A DNA stretch of 64,000 bases from Nectonema munidae (taxonomy: Eukaryota > Nematomorpha > Nectonematoida > Nectonematidae), in the NCBI GenBank assembly GCA_030549495.1, contig JAUIRK010001047.1:806001-870000 (forward strand). Direction: 5' to 3'. Positions 46,411 through 57,187 of the stretch are shown here, in pieces. Each line of letters begins with the position of its first letter. Position 1 is the first letter of the stretch. The notes beneath the pieces are model-generated. The model was not told where the DNA came from and made no database searches. It saw only the letters and a list, made by a program, of their open reading frames with translations. The translations under genes were made by a program, and so were the position numbers.

Positions 46411-47692
46411 AATCCTCTTGTCAATATGTTTTTGTTTTTAGCCCCTCTTAAAAAATGTTCTGTTAAGTTTGAACATTTTAAAAAAAATCCTTTTTGTTTA
46501 AAAAAATTATTTATATATTGTAAAATTTTATATTGTCCGATTTTGTATCACTGGATAAATCATAGCACACTATAATGATCTCACATTATACTTAATGCAA
46601 TAAAATTGAATCCAAGAATAATCCTTGATTAATTCTACTCATATTATTGATTCTAACTCACTTCTTTCAAGATAACATTGTTACCAATATAAATCAAAAT
46701 CATCTGATATTTTACATACAAAATCAACATTCACACCACTTTTCTCATCAAATTCTTATAACCGTTCATCTCTAAATTTTAAAAAGATAAAATCAGTTAG
46801 CAATAGCTTTTAAGAGTGAATATTCTTCATTTACTATTTGGCCACCAAGACAAGGGGTCACCAATAAGCTAAATTTTGATTTGCATAAATAGGTTTTACC
46901 AGATAAGTGTTATTGAAATATATCGTGTTCATTTCCTCTTTTTATGTATCATCCGTGTAGCAACTTTGCAACATCCATGGAGAAAACATGGAAATAACTT
47001 CATTCAACGAATTAGAATAATAAACAAAGGTAGATGTTAAAACTGTTAACTTCATCCTATTCTATTTTCGACATTTTAAAGTCACAGTTATTTGAAAACT
47101 AATGATCTGCTTATTTTTTTCGATTAGTTTTTATATAACGACTAAACCTAAAGGTATATCACGCTAGTTACTCTACAACTGTTTAAGATGTCTAAATCTA
47201 CAACTCATACTTTATATCAATGTTAATGATAAAATGTTTTATACACGCATTTAAAGATTCCATGCCGGCACCCATAACTTCCACAAAATATAGAATGTGG
47301 CTACTCAAATAACCATACTGGTACATTGGCCACCAGGAAGACTTTAGCGTATAACATTTATGGCAAAGTATCCAGGAAATATTCAAAATAAAAAAAGTTG
47401 GGAATAAAAATGTCAAGTTTCGAAATGTTTTAATTCCTTTATTTTGTATATTATTTAAAAAAATTTTACATATAAATAAAAAGGTAAAATTTTGAAATTA
47501 TTTTTATGAGATTAAATCTTCTTCAAACTATTTACGCCTTTTTCCAAAAATTTAGCGCCTGCAGTTGGAAATCAATGTAGTAATGAATGATCTTTTTAAA
47601 CATTACAAAGATATTATCAAGTAAATGGGAGATCGCACAACTAAAATATCAGTCCACAACCAAAAAAAGAATACAAGATGAATAAAAAAAAC
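46411..47692. other. intergenic, no gene seen
   Basis: AT-rich. The minus-strand frame at 47198-47416 (72 codons) sits in a slightly GC-richer patch but matches no family I know. Confidence 0.4.
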
Positions 47693-47698
47693 TTTATT
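47693..47698 (-). promoter_or_regulatory. poly(A) signal AATAAA of the WBP4-like gene
   Basis: AATAAA on the minus strand, about 38 bases past the stop at 47736, a normal distance for a short 3' UTR. Confidence 0.6.
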
Positions 47699-47735
47699 TA
47701 CAACTAAGACGACAAAAATTTTACTCTACAAGAAA

Positions 47736-48338
47736 TCATTCTAAAATAGATGATCCTTGTTTTCTAAATATCTGATTTTTGCTTCCTTTTTCTCTTTTTT
47801 TAAATTTTAAATCGAAATTTGTCTTTGCCTTGGAGGAATGCTGACTCAGTGTTGTGGCTGAATTTTTAATAGGCAACCGCTTTTCAATATCTAAATCAAT
47901 AATTTGATCTGCGTTTCCATCTCTCATTAATTTTGATTGATTTTTCTCGCTATCTTTCTTGGAAGGAGGAGTAGAAGTAGGAACACAAGTCCATTCGCCT
48001 GGCAAGGATTCCTCTTTTTCAGGAACTGGAGGAGGTTTCTTCTTACAAGTAGAGAAAGTAATAGAAGATGGTTGGAAACTTTCGGAAGACGCAGGCTTCG
48101 AAAAGCTTTCAGCCTTTTTTCGCTTCGCTGCAGCTACGGACTTGTACTCGCTACCGTACGAAGAATCACGAATGGCGTCGATTTGTAACGATTTCATGGC
48201 TTGACGTTCCGCATTTTCCAAAATTCTAGCGAGTTTTTCCTCCTCAAATCTTTTATGGGCATCATTCTTAGCAATGTCTGATAAGCGTTTTGCTAACTTT
48301 TGCTTATGGTTCGCTCCACCTTCATGAATTTGAATGCT
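47736..48338 (-). CDS. WBP4: WBP4/FBP21-type spliceosomal protein, last exon
   Basis: Codes for the C-terminal 200 residues of a WW-domain-binding protein 4 homologue, a component of early activated spliceosomes. Acceptor TTTGTTTAG; the first codons SIQIHEGGANHKQKLAKRLS complete the U1-type zinc finger begun in the upstream exon (human SVEFHERGKNHKENVAKRIS), followed by a charged helix, a Pro-rich part (CKKKPPPVPEKEE), a GEW motif (human C-terminal YGEWQEI) and a basic end with DLKFKKREKGSKNQ (compare APVFKKRRTENGKS). Human WBP4 has two WW domains between finger and tail; none is present here. Its total of about 225 residues compares with 376 in human. The zinc-finger match is firm; loss of the WW domains is read directly from the exon. 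Confidence 0.8.
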   Translation of the reverse strand, partial: SIQIHEGGANHKQKLAKRLSDIAKNDAHKRFEEEKLARILENAERQAMKSLQIDAIRDSSYGSEYKSVAAAKRKKAESFSKPASSESFQPSSITFSTCKKKPPPVPEKEESLPGEWTCVPTSTPPSKKDSEKNQSKLMRDGNADQIIDLDIEKRLPIKNSATTLSQHSSKAKTNFDLKFKKREKGSKNQIFRKQGSSILE

Positions 48339-48645
48339 CTAAACAAAAATATCGAACAAAATTAATTATCCTTCAGAATAAAGACTCCAAAAATATGACA
48401 AAACACAAAATTGTGATGCCAATTTTTTCGCAATTAACAAGAACTTTGATATCAACCCTCAAAAACGCAAGTATTCAATTAGAAATATTTTCCCAAGTAT
48501 CGAAGATTGGGGTCATTGGAGAAGTCCTCAATTAGAGATGGCCCAAAAGTCAGCTCTGGCCCTTCTTTTCCTGAAGTTAAGGTATTCCCATACTTTTGAC
48601 TACTACCCAAATAACATACTGAAAATTGATGATATCCACTTAAAG

Positions 48646-48720
48646 CAGCATTTTTCAAACTTTTTACCTTAACGGAACCCTTGAATTATTTTAAATCTTT
48701 GAAAGAACCCTACATAAAAA
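48646..48720 (+). mobile_element. hAT-like terminal fragment
   Basis: CAGCATTTTTCAAACTTTTT followed by CGGAACCC and GAACCCTAC repeats the layout of hAT MITE tips seen at 39588. The opposite end is not found. Confidence 0.45.
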
Positions 48721-49565
48721 TACCATTTCGTATACTTTTTTATCATACTGTTTGAAATTGAAAGAAAAGAGAATTCGATTCAAAACTAAAAAAAGGATTT
48801 TCAATTGAAAAAAGGCAATAAAATTTGTTTAAATTTAATTATTCTTATATGATAATTAAAACGTATGAAAAAAATATATGTTAATAGTTTGAGGAAATAT
48901 CTGTATCATATTTATTAGTAGTGCTAGATAAGATTCTTAGTGCTCTTTATGATACCTGATTAAAACGCTGATTTCATTGTCTTTTATATTATTTATAGAA
49001 TGATTTTTTTAATATAAGAATAATTTACCTCCTGACATATTTAATGATTGGTTTCCGCATAAATTCGAAAAACCAAACATTTCTTTACGATATGCTCATA
49101 ATTTACAATGTGCAAGTCCAACGTTACCCAATTCAAAATGTTTACCACTAATGGAATTGTTTTCTATCCAAATTTTTTATTTCAATTTTACTTTAAAACG
49201 ATTCAAAATGGAACAAAATGGGGTTCAAAAGGCTTCACAGACTACTACAAACATAAGTGTATGGATTTTACCAACTTTAATTGTCAGATTGAAATGAAAT
49301 TTCGAGCGCATCTAGATAAAAGAATTTTGAACATTTAGTTGAAAAAGATCATATATTTTCAGAAAGCTCGATTTACTGCGAGTGAGATATGAGTATTTAT
49401 TTTAACACAAAAAAGGGAAGGATTATGAAAATAGATCTTTTAACACAATTTTTCCTATTATTTGTACAAAGCTATATAAGAGACAATGGATCATTTTTGT
49501 GTATAAACCTGACTTTATATATCGCTGTTATTTCATTTGTTCTTAAATTTACGCAGTTCACCTTC

Positions 49566-49832
49566 CAGTGGCGGACCGAGAAATTTCTTATAGGGGGCCG
49601 AAATCTATTTAAATTTTTTACAATTTTGCTAAAAGTCTTCAGAGAATACGACAGCTGTATTATGTCTTTTAGAATTCGACTTGTACTATCGTTGATATAA
49701 ACGTAATCAACTACCAACAAGTATTGTTTTAGAAAAAAGCAAAATTAGTAAGGGTAATTTTCGAAGCCATTTTTCATAGGGAGGGGGGCTAGGCCCATGA
49801 GCCCCCCCCCCCCCCCCCTGGATCCGCCACTG
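49566..49832. mobile_element. hAT MITE with a 17-base C run
   Basis: Inverted ends CAGTGGCGGACC (49566) and GGATCCGCCACTG (ending 49832), with flanking 8-mers TCACCTTC (49558-49565) and GCACCTTC (49833-49840) that agree at seven of eight bases. Near the right end lies an uninterrupted run of about 17 C residues (about 49802-49818), with GGGGGGC runs close to it. Confidence 0.85.
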
Positions 49833-49987
49833 GCACCTTCCTTAGCATGGATATAATATGTCTCAGCTCTTGGCAATGTATTTAATTTTAAAGTTTATCA
49901 ATAACAAATCTAGTTAATATCTGGTTATTCAAATTTTAAAAATTTAGATTTCCATAGAAATTTACTATAGCTATAGATAGGTATATG

Positions 49988-50232
49988 CAGTGACGTATTA
50001 AAGGGAGAACAGGGCATTCGGCCATAACTTGCTTTCTTAAAATGAAGTATCGATCATTTATATTTCATTGCCTTCCAGTTTGTTTGAGATAAGTATTTCT
50101 GTAAAATATATATTTATTAGAAATTCAATGTAATAGGAACTACCTTTTAAAAGAAATTCTGTACGATCCAGTAGTTATGATGAAATAATTATTTATAAAA
50201 GCCCCCCCCCCTTAAAATAACTTAACGCCACT
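49988..50232. mobile_element. hAT-like MITE
   Basis: CAGTGACGTATTAAAGG (49988) against the inverted right end CTTAACGCCACT (50232), with a C run at about 50204-50213. The flanks GGTATATG and GTTATATA are similar but not identical, so the target duplication has decayed. Confidence 0.65.
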
Positions 50233-50234
50233 AG

Positions 50235-50235
<1 letters not shown>

Positions 50236-50267
<32 letters not shown>
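50236..50267. repeat. TA microsatellite
   Basis: Uninterrupted (TA)n of about 32 bases directly abutting the right flank of the MITE at 49988-50232. Confidence 0.9.
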
Positions 50268-50268
<1 letters not shown>

Positions 50269-51189
50269 TGGTTAACAACGACTTTTGGAGTATTCATGAA
50301 GATTGTTATCAATGAAGATAAATAAACGCCTTTCTATTACGAAGTTAATTATCGATTGCTTTTTAGAGAGCTAAATAACGTCTATGCTTATTTAGCATCG
50401 CTATACGACTCATGATGAAAAAGATAGAGCTTGTGTTTATCTTCACTTTTACACGGTTTTCATTGTCGGGTAAGGTATAGAAACATGCTGTATACGCTCA
50501 TATTATTCGAATCATGGCATCTGATACATCAAAATGTTAAGAATTTTATAAATATTCATTGAAAAAATCAGTAAACCTAGGTCCTACTATATTACAACAT
50601 TCAGCACCGATTATAAATTAAAAACTTTTTTTAAAAGAATCTAAAATATAAAAAAAATAAACAATTTAGAAGAAACTCATGAAATACAATCAGCCTAAAA
50701 CTTTTATTTTGATTTTTCTTGGTTATATATAATCAATCATATGAATAATTTCCAATTTGGTACTTCTTTAACTAAAAGCGCATATTCAGCAAATTGTTTT
50801 GGGATTTTCTCAATATTAAATATTTTTGCAATCAATACTTATCAAATATATTTCTCTATATTCCAAGTATTGATAGTTAAAATAACACTGGATTTTAAAA
50901 TTAATAGTAAAAATTATAAAAAATATTTCAATACCATAAAATCTAGCAAAAAAAATTCCTGTCAATAATAGATTGCTACGCCTCTGCTATAAAACTGGCA
51001 TTTATTAGAATATGTAAATTATTTACCAATCTTTTTTAGAATTAAATCTGTTCACTATATGTCAGATTGCATGTGTTTATGTATGTGTATGTTAGTGTGT
51101 GATGTGTGTTATAATTAGATATTGATATATTATATAACATTAGCCTAATTATTCAGTTAGGTTGATATATAGGATCTTACCTTAAAAAC
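50269..51189. other. intron sequence, nothing assigned
   Basis: Part of the WBP4-like intron; AT-rich, with a weak TG-rich tract at about 51070-51112. The frame at 50741-50968 has no likeness to any family I know. Confidence 0.5.
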
Positions 51190-51345
51190 TTAAAATAAAA
51201 AAGACGAACTTAAAGTGAAAAAGGACGAACTTAAAGTGGAAAAAGACGAACTTAAAATGAAAAAAGACGAACTTAAAGTGAAAAAACAAATTTAAAATAA
51301 AAAAAGACAAACTTAAAGTGTAAAAAGGACGAACTTAAAGTTAAA
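51190..51345. repeat. tandem repeat, about 20-base unit, seven to eight copies
   Basis: Unit close to AAAAAGACGAACTTAAAGTG repeated with small changes, ending before AAGCTAAATGACAATTC. Similar in build to the arms at 37898-38323, but with a different unit. Confidence 0.88.
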
Positions 51346-51351
51346 AGCTAA

Positions 51352-51370
51352 ATGACAATTCAATAAAGTT
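51352..51370 (+). repeat. 19-bp direct repeat, left copy
   Basis: ATGACAATTCAATAAAGTT here and again at 51932-51950. The pair brackets the hAT remnant and the 3' part of this intron. It is too long for a hAT duplication. Confidence 0.7.
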
Positions 51371-51599
51371 GTGAAACCATATTCTTATTCTTCAAGGGTA
51401 AAAACTTTTGTACGGCATCTTTTGTGTAGGAATAAAAAACAGTTAATCTTTGATATGCCAAAGGTTTGATAAATAACACGAAATTTTATTTTTAAATACC
51501 AAAAAAGAGCAATTACAAGTATATTATACACTGATTTTTAGAAAAAGACTTTTCTAGTTTTTTTATACGCAAAATCTTTCATAATCGTTTTATGATCGT

Positions 51600-51928
51600 T
51601 TTTGCAACTTCATTTTAAATAGCAATCATTGCCAAATTGTTTAGTCTCTCTTGAGAAATTGTATACCTTAAGTGTTTTAATTAACTTTAGTTTTGAGAAA
51701 ATTCTTTCACCTGATGCCGCCATTACAGGTATTGTCAAGTAAATTCTCAAAACAACAAAAGCATTAGGAAATGAAAGCATAAAAAATATTAAAAAATTTT
51801 TTTTTGTTAATATAGTATGCATGAAATGAGTTAAATAATATCCCGAATAAATTTTTTTATTTTTTTTTCACGGAGAGGGGCCTTATTTTAAAAAATGGGT
51901 CAAATAAGCCTAAAACGGGCTCTGAATA
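51600..51928 (-). mobile_element. hAT element remnant with C-terminal dimerisation domain
   Basis: The minus-strand frame 51822-51610 reads FPNAFVVLRIYLTIPVMAAS then GERIFSKLKLIKTLKVYNFS, the hAT dimerisation motif of the ZMYM/TTF-type group (family LRI.LT.PVT.AS.ERSFSKLKLIK..LRS). About 100 bases upstream (51927) is a tip CAGAGCCCGTTTTAGG (minus sense). The rest of the transposase is absent, so this looks like an internally deleted derivative. Confidence 0.75.
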
Positions 51929-51931
51929 TAT

Positions 51932-51950
51932 ATGACAATTCAATAAAGTT
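51932..51950 (+). repeat. 19-bp direct repeat, right copy
   Basis: Second copy of ATGACAATTCAATAAAGTT, ending nine bases from the splice donor of the first WBP4-like coding exon. Confidence 0.7.
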
Positions 51951-51959
51951 AAATCTTAC

Positions 51960-52032
51960 CGCTTTGTTATCATAGATCCAGATTCTACAAATTTCACAGT
52001 ACTTCTTTGCAACAGACTTCCAAAAATCAGTC
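51960..52032 (-). CDS. WBP4: WBP4/FBP21-type protein, zinc-finger exon
   Basis: A small exon between acceptor GATTGTTGCAG and donor GTAAGA. Reading from its second base it codes for TDFWKSVAKKYCEICRIWIY then DNKA (human ADYWKSQPKKFCDYCKCWIA then DNRP). Joined in phase 0 to 48338 it gives a complete U1-type finger, C13-x2-C16-x13-H30-x5-H36. The exon's first base, G, would complete an ATG only if the preceding exon ends in AT, so the start codon appears split by an intron; that exon was not found. No in-frame ATG lies directly upstream without splicing. Confidence 0.78.
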
Positions 52033-54360
52033 CTGCAACAATCGCATGAAAAGTTAAACGCACGCAAGGCAAATTACGGGCATCTCCTCGAATACAGGAG
52101 CCGTACTTCTTTGACGGTTCGAAGACCAGTGTCACACCCGTTTACCAAAAAAAAGAAAAACGTATACCTTTGAATCCTTAGATATATGAAATTGCATTGA
52201 AAAAGGAAGCAGAAGATTAGTCTTAAAAATTCTGGGCCTCAAAGTTCGAGAGATGGCCAAGTAAGTAACAGGAGCCAACGATATATTAAACATTTTTTTC
52301 TTCCATAGATGGATCTTTGTGGTATCCCATTAAACATAAATTTTTTGGAGATGATCCATCTGTGGGTAGACAAAGAAAACTTATTTTGTACTAATTAAAT
52401 AAGTTCAAAATTTGGGATAATTTGAACTTACTCTTGTAATATGTAATCCTTTTTCAAGCTTCCTCCCCCTATTATCAACCTTTGTCAAGTTTTAGCTAAA
52501 ACAAAAATTCCAATCATACCTATTTGTTTTCAAGTATTCACTAAAAAAATTTAAAATTTGGTGAATAATAAAATCCGAACTTCTAGCAAACTTCAGAAAA
52601 GATATGAAATCGATGTAGAAGAATTTCAAGTAGCGAAAAGTTAAAGCCTACTATAACAAATTAAAATATTTAAAAAAGTTTTTTTTCTTCAAAATATATA
52701 TTCAATTCAATAAATTGAAATCAGGACAATTGTATAGAATATTCACATGCGCTGTTGAACGCTATATAATTGGAAGCTTTAACACGCCTTGCGGAGACAA
52801 GGAAAATATGCTTGCGACTCCGATTCCAAGTATTAACAAGAAAAAATCTCCCTCGGACTGGGAAAAGCACTAGAATAAACAGTTCTAGGAAAAAAACTAG
52901 AGTAAGAAAACATGACATGGGGCAAAGAATGAAATAACTCGATCCGAAGATGAAGACTATATTAATTTCACAATATTCTTATTTTTAAATAATAATGTTT
53001 ATACCATAGCTTCGACTCTTACTACAAAATTACCCTGAAAAAAAATGTAGAAGGTGCTGCGATTAGTAACCAGTATTTTGCATAATTTTACTATTTATTG
53101 TGGCAAAATTACTGATATTTTAGTAAATTTAGCATCTTTTCCTGCTACCTCAAAAAGTTTTTTAATACTTGAAATAGTTAATCTTATAATTTTTATCTAG
53201 TTTTTGCAACAAACAAATGGTATATTTAACTACCTCTAAGACTTATAAAGGTCAATTTCATTCAGTTTATTATGAATAACTAAATATCAATTTTTAAAAT
53301 TTTCAATGCTTTTTATGTCGTATTACTCAAAAAACAAAAAGATCTCTGGATAAAAAGTTTTTATTTCAGATGAAGAAACATTTAACATAAAAGTATAAAA
53401 ATCTGCTAATCTGTGAGTTTCGCATATTAATATTGAAATAAAATTCAAGAAAAAACATTAAAAAGTTCCATTTTTCAAGTTATTTTTGAAAAAATATTGA
53501 AAAAAAATCCAAATCCCAATTTTATACACTAAAATTATACAAAATATAATTAACATTTTATACACAACTATACAATTATTATAAAAAATGGGAGTAAAAA
53601 GACTAAATGAAATGTGTAATATAATGATAAAATATTTACTTTATTTTAAAGTGAAAACCTTGAGTTAATTAAAAACTTTCCCGGAAGAAAACACAAGGGA
53701 TAAAATCGTCTGGATCACTGAGGATTGAATGTAAATAGTAAATCAATATTTTACTAACTCTTAAAATAATATTTCTACGTAAGCCTTTTTTGGTCAATTA
53801 ATTGAACTTTATACGTATTTAGTAAAAATTACTTTTTACTTTTTTTTACTATTTAACTAGTAATATTACCAATTATTTTTCAGTCTACCATCGACTCATA
53901 TTTCTTTAAATATCTCCGCCTCTGCAAGCCTGCATTTTACAACTTGTAAACGCTTATCATCCTCATATGGCAAAGGATAAAACTTAAATAAAAAAGGAAC
54001 AGGTTGCTTTTCATTGAAAATAAATACGAGTAAAAATTAAGAATGATTTATCCAAGCTAAATTCCTTTGAAACAATCTGTTATGCTTTTAGTTGAAATTT
54101 CTCCATTATAAATGCTTCATATTTATCAACAAATGCTGTTATATCTTCTGGGGTATTTACTGTGGAATTAAATTAGCGCATATAATCCATTACGAAGTCA
54201 TTAATTATTACTAACTAACTAAATACTCAAGCCAGGACAAAATTATCAGATGAGAAAAAGGTAACGGAGATGGATCCACACCGACTTCCATGTCTTTACA
54301 ATATATATTTCAAAAATATATACATAAAATAGTTTTTTGGGTAATAGAAGGAGTTAAGAA
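52033..54360. other. upstream of the WBP4-like gene, no gene seen
   Basis: AT-rich. It should contain the first exon and promoter of the WBP4-like gene, but no donor preceded by AT could be singled out. Short frames (for example 52918-52721) look like chance. Confidence 0.4.
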
Positions 54361-55500
54361 TTGTATGTAACGTTTGCATCCATCCTTGCGGATATCATGG
54401 CCCTGCAATTTAGAATTTTGACCCCAATATTGGCAATCTCTTCTTCAGCATCATCCGTGTCTTGCGAATCATTCGACTACATTTCATATCATTCTTTAGA
54501 AATGAAGTGCAGAACTCTCCGTGACTCAATCACAATTGATCCTTGGCTCAGTGGGCAGACTCTTAGTTGTACCAGAAGTTGCTTGAGGAAGAAACGTGCA
54601 GAAGGTGGCGGCAGTGTTATTATTCTATCAAAGAGTTTACAATTGTTAGTTATTTCATGAAAATTAGGGAAAATACTCATTCCAAATATAAAATCTTAGC
54701 ATGGATCCATTTGTAAATACTCGTGCAACAAAGTTTGTTTTATCTATATATTTATATATATATGAACAGTATTTAAGTGTATTTTATCATATCATATCAC
54801 CAGCAACAATGAATAATCACCCTTCTTTATCTATGAATTACTGATATCAAGCAATAGATGTAGTTAGTATGGAATGCCTGAGAAGAGAGTATATCATTTC
54901 ACATGACAATTTGCAGCTGGTACTGTAAATTGACAAATGCTTCCAACTCTCCAAGGTGAGTTCAACACGGGCTTCTTCTGGAAAGCCAGCCTTTCGTCCA
55001 GTTCAAAGGGTAGCCTCAATGTTGTTGTGCTTCCGTTAGGCCATCAATAGACTTTATGTAGTGTCTTGAAATGCTGGACTGTCCAGGACCCCTGACCTGG
55101 TTGTTCTAGCCCAACCTGCTTCAATTTGTTCGCCTCCTTACTATGACTCTTTTTCCTTTTCAACGCCTTCTCTTTATCATCCTTTTCTTTGTGTAACTCC
55201 CTGACAAGGTTTTGTATTCCTCACTCAACCCTCTTTTTGGTGCAGTGTAACATATAAATGCCCAATTGATGCCTGCTATTTCCTCCTTCCATTTATCTTG
55301 TGCAGTTGCTTTGAGATGCTATTTAGAACGGAAACAATAACGGCAGTAAGAAATTTTGTTTCCAAAGGAGTTTTCTCAGCTTCTTTTGTGGCCGACTGAC
55401 TAATTTAGCAGGTGTCTCAGTTACTCTAGCTATGGTATCTAAGCGCCTCTCAGCTGGTTTATATAATTTGCATTTCTCCATCTGAATGAAATTTTATATT
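54361..55500 (-). pseudogene. unidentified broken coding-like region
   Basis: Two patches (about 54361-54680 and 54890-55480) are much less AT-rich than the surroundings. On the minus strand they give stop-interrupted pieces: MEKCKLYKPAERRLDTIARV near 55480, a Lys/Glu-rich piece ELHKEKDDKEKALKRKKSHS near 55180, PFELDERLAFQKKPVLNSPW near 54980, then LFDRIITLPPPSARFFLKQL near 54640. I cannot name the family. It may be a decayed gene, a retrocopy or the inside of an unknown transposon; no terminal repeats were found. Confidence 0.35.
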
Positions 55501-57093
55501 ACACCCTAAATAAATAATTCTGTTACAGCTAAAGCATCATATTTCCTCAATTAGACCGCGTGAGGTTCAGTGTTTTAAAACTTTTCAGAATTATCACCAT
55601 TTTGAGCTTCGATTGTTCTGCTGATCTTCTCTACTTTTTTTAATGTTTCCTTCATATTTAACAAATATTAATTTTTTAATAAAATTGTTTATGTCTATAC
55701 CGAATAAATTAGCCATGCCTTTGAAATGGCAAAAAACGGACTCACAATTATATTTCTCATAAACTAATTGTCGAACACAGCGCCTATTTGCAATTTTTAA
55801 TTGTTCCTAACTTGTTGGGGAAATTTTATCCAAATATCAAGTTGACGTTGTTAGAGTGTAAGACCCCTGTGTAAAATTGGAAGAATTTCATGTTCCCGCT
55901 TTGGTAGTCCCACTTCAAATAACCCTATCACTTAAACATATGTTAATGTAAAAAATAATTTTTGCATTTATAATTAAAACCGGTCTATAATTTAAATAAT
56001 GTTAATGTTACGTGGCATACAATACAATAAATAAAAAACAATAACATGATAAAACATTTTTCTAATTTTGAGAGAGAAGGGATTATACTATTGCATTTTT
56101 TCAAAGGAATAAATTTCAAAAATGAAATGTTTCCAACACATCTGTCTATAAAAACCTTTTCATGCTAAATTAAAATTTTTGCCATGTTAACTTTTAGAGG
56201 TACATCCTAAGAAAGCTACTCAAATTCAATGCAACATCTCAAGAAAGCTCATATCAACTATTTGTAGACCCAGAGTAGCTACAAGATCGGATTGAGATTT
56301 TTTAATTATATCAAATTTTTCCAAGCTTATAAAGTGGCCCTTTTTTAGACGAAGCGAAAAATAAAAGTTTGGTTTAAAAATACTATATTTTTAAGTATTT
56401 GAAGTGATATTTGTGAGTACTTAGAGTCATATGTCAACTCTGCACCTATGGTTGACACACAACCAGAGTATCGTTGATGGCACAACAGTTATTAAAATGT
56501 TTAAAACAGACTTAATTAAAGTAAGATAAAAGCAATACATAATATATTATTTAAAAAAATGAAATTCTATTGAAAAAGAAAGCAAACGATTATTCTTCAA
56601 ATTCTGGTCGTCAAAGGGTTAAAGAAATCTTTATATCAACGCAAATTAATTTTCATCTGAGTGACTCCTAGTAATCACAAGATTCCAACTCCTACTCATT
56701 ACTACTTCAAAATCGCAGGCTTGATTTAGAGCTGATGATGCGATGAAATGTGTTAAATAATATTAAAAGATTTTGAAGAACATGGGTCCTTAATAATAAA
56801 GAAGCAATCAGTACCTGTATTGGGAAAAAGGTTTTGAAAAAATAGATTTGCTAAACTAAATAATATAACTAGAAACTAACATAATGTCTTATACTCTAAC
56901 AAACTTACCAACTAGCTGAACTTTTGAAAAACAGCTTTCAAAGTTTCATTCTTTTGATCTCTCCCCCCCCCCCCTTCTGGTAGGGGAAGTCACATATGTA
57001 TGACCCAATGTAGTTTTGTGTGGGGAGGGGCCCATAACAATCTATTTATTAATTCATAGTTATAAGCAAAGAGTAAAAATTAAAATGTGATGT
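55501..57093. other. intergenic; possible piggyBac MITE end
   Basis: Mostly AT-rich. At about 56605-56624 CTGGTCGTCAAAGGGTTAA resembles the right tip of MITE subfamily B, without a matching left tip. A C run (about 56958-56971) and GGGGAGGGGCCC (57022-57033) suggest a decayed hAT-like MITE. Confidence 0.4.
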
Positions 57094-57099
57094 TTTATT
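57094..57099 (-). promoter_or_regulatory. candidate poly(A) signal of the ZnT7-like gene
   Basis: AATAAA on the minus strand, about 90 bases beyond the stop at 57188. Confidence 0.5.
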
Positions 57100-57187
57100 T
57101 TTAATAATCAATGTGATAAAATGACTAAATCTCCAAATAATCACGATTTCATTACTAGGAATGTTTTGAAGTGCTGAAGTGAAACAG

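Larger units (their letters stand above)
48339..51959 (-). other. 3.6-kb intron of the WBP4-like gene, repeat-rich
   Basis: Phase-0 GT-AG intron (donor GTAAGA at 51959). It contains a hAT-like end (48646), two hAT MITEs (49566, 49988), a TA microsatellite, a tandem array (51190) and a hAT transposase remnant (51600), listed separately. Confidence 0.75.
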
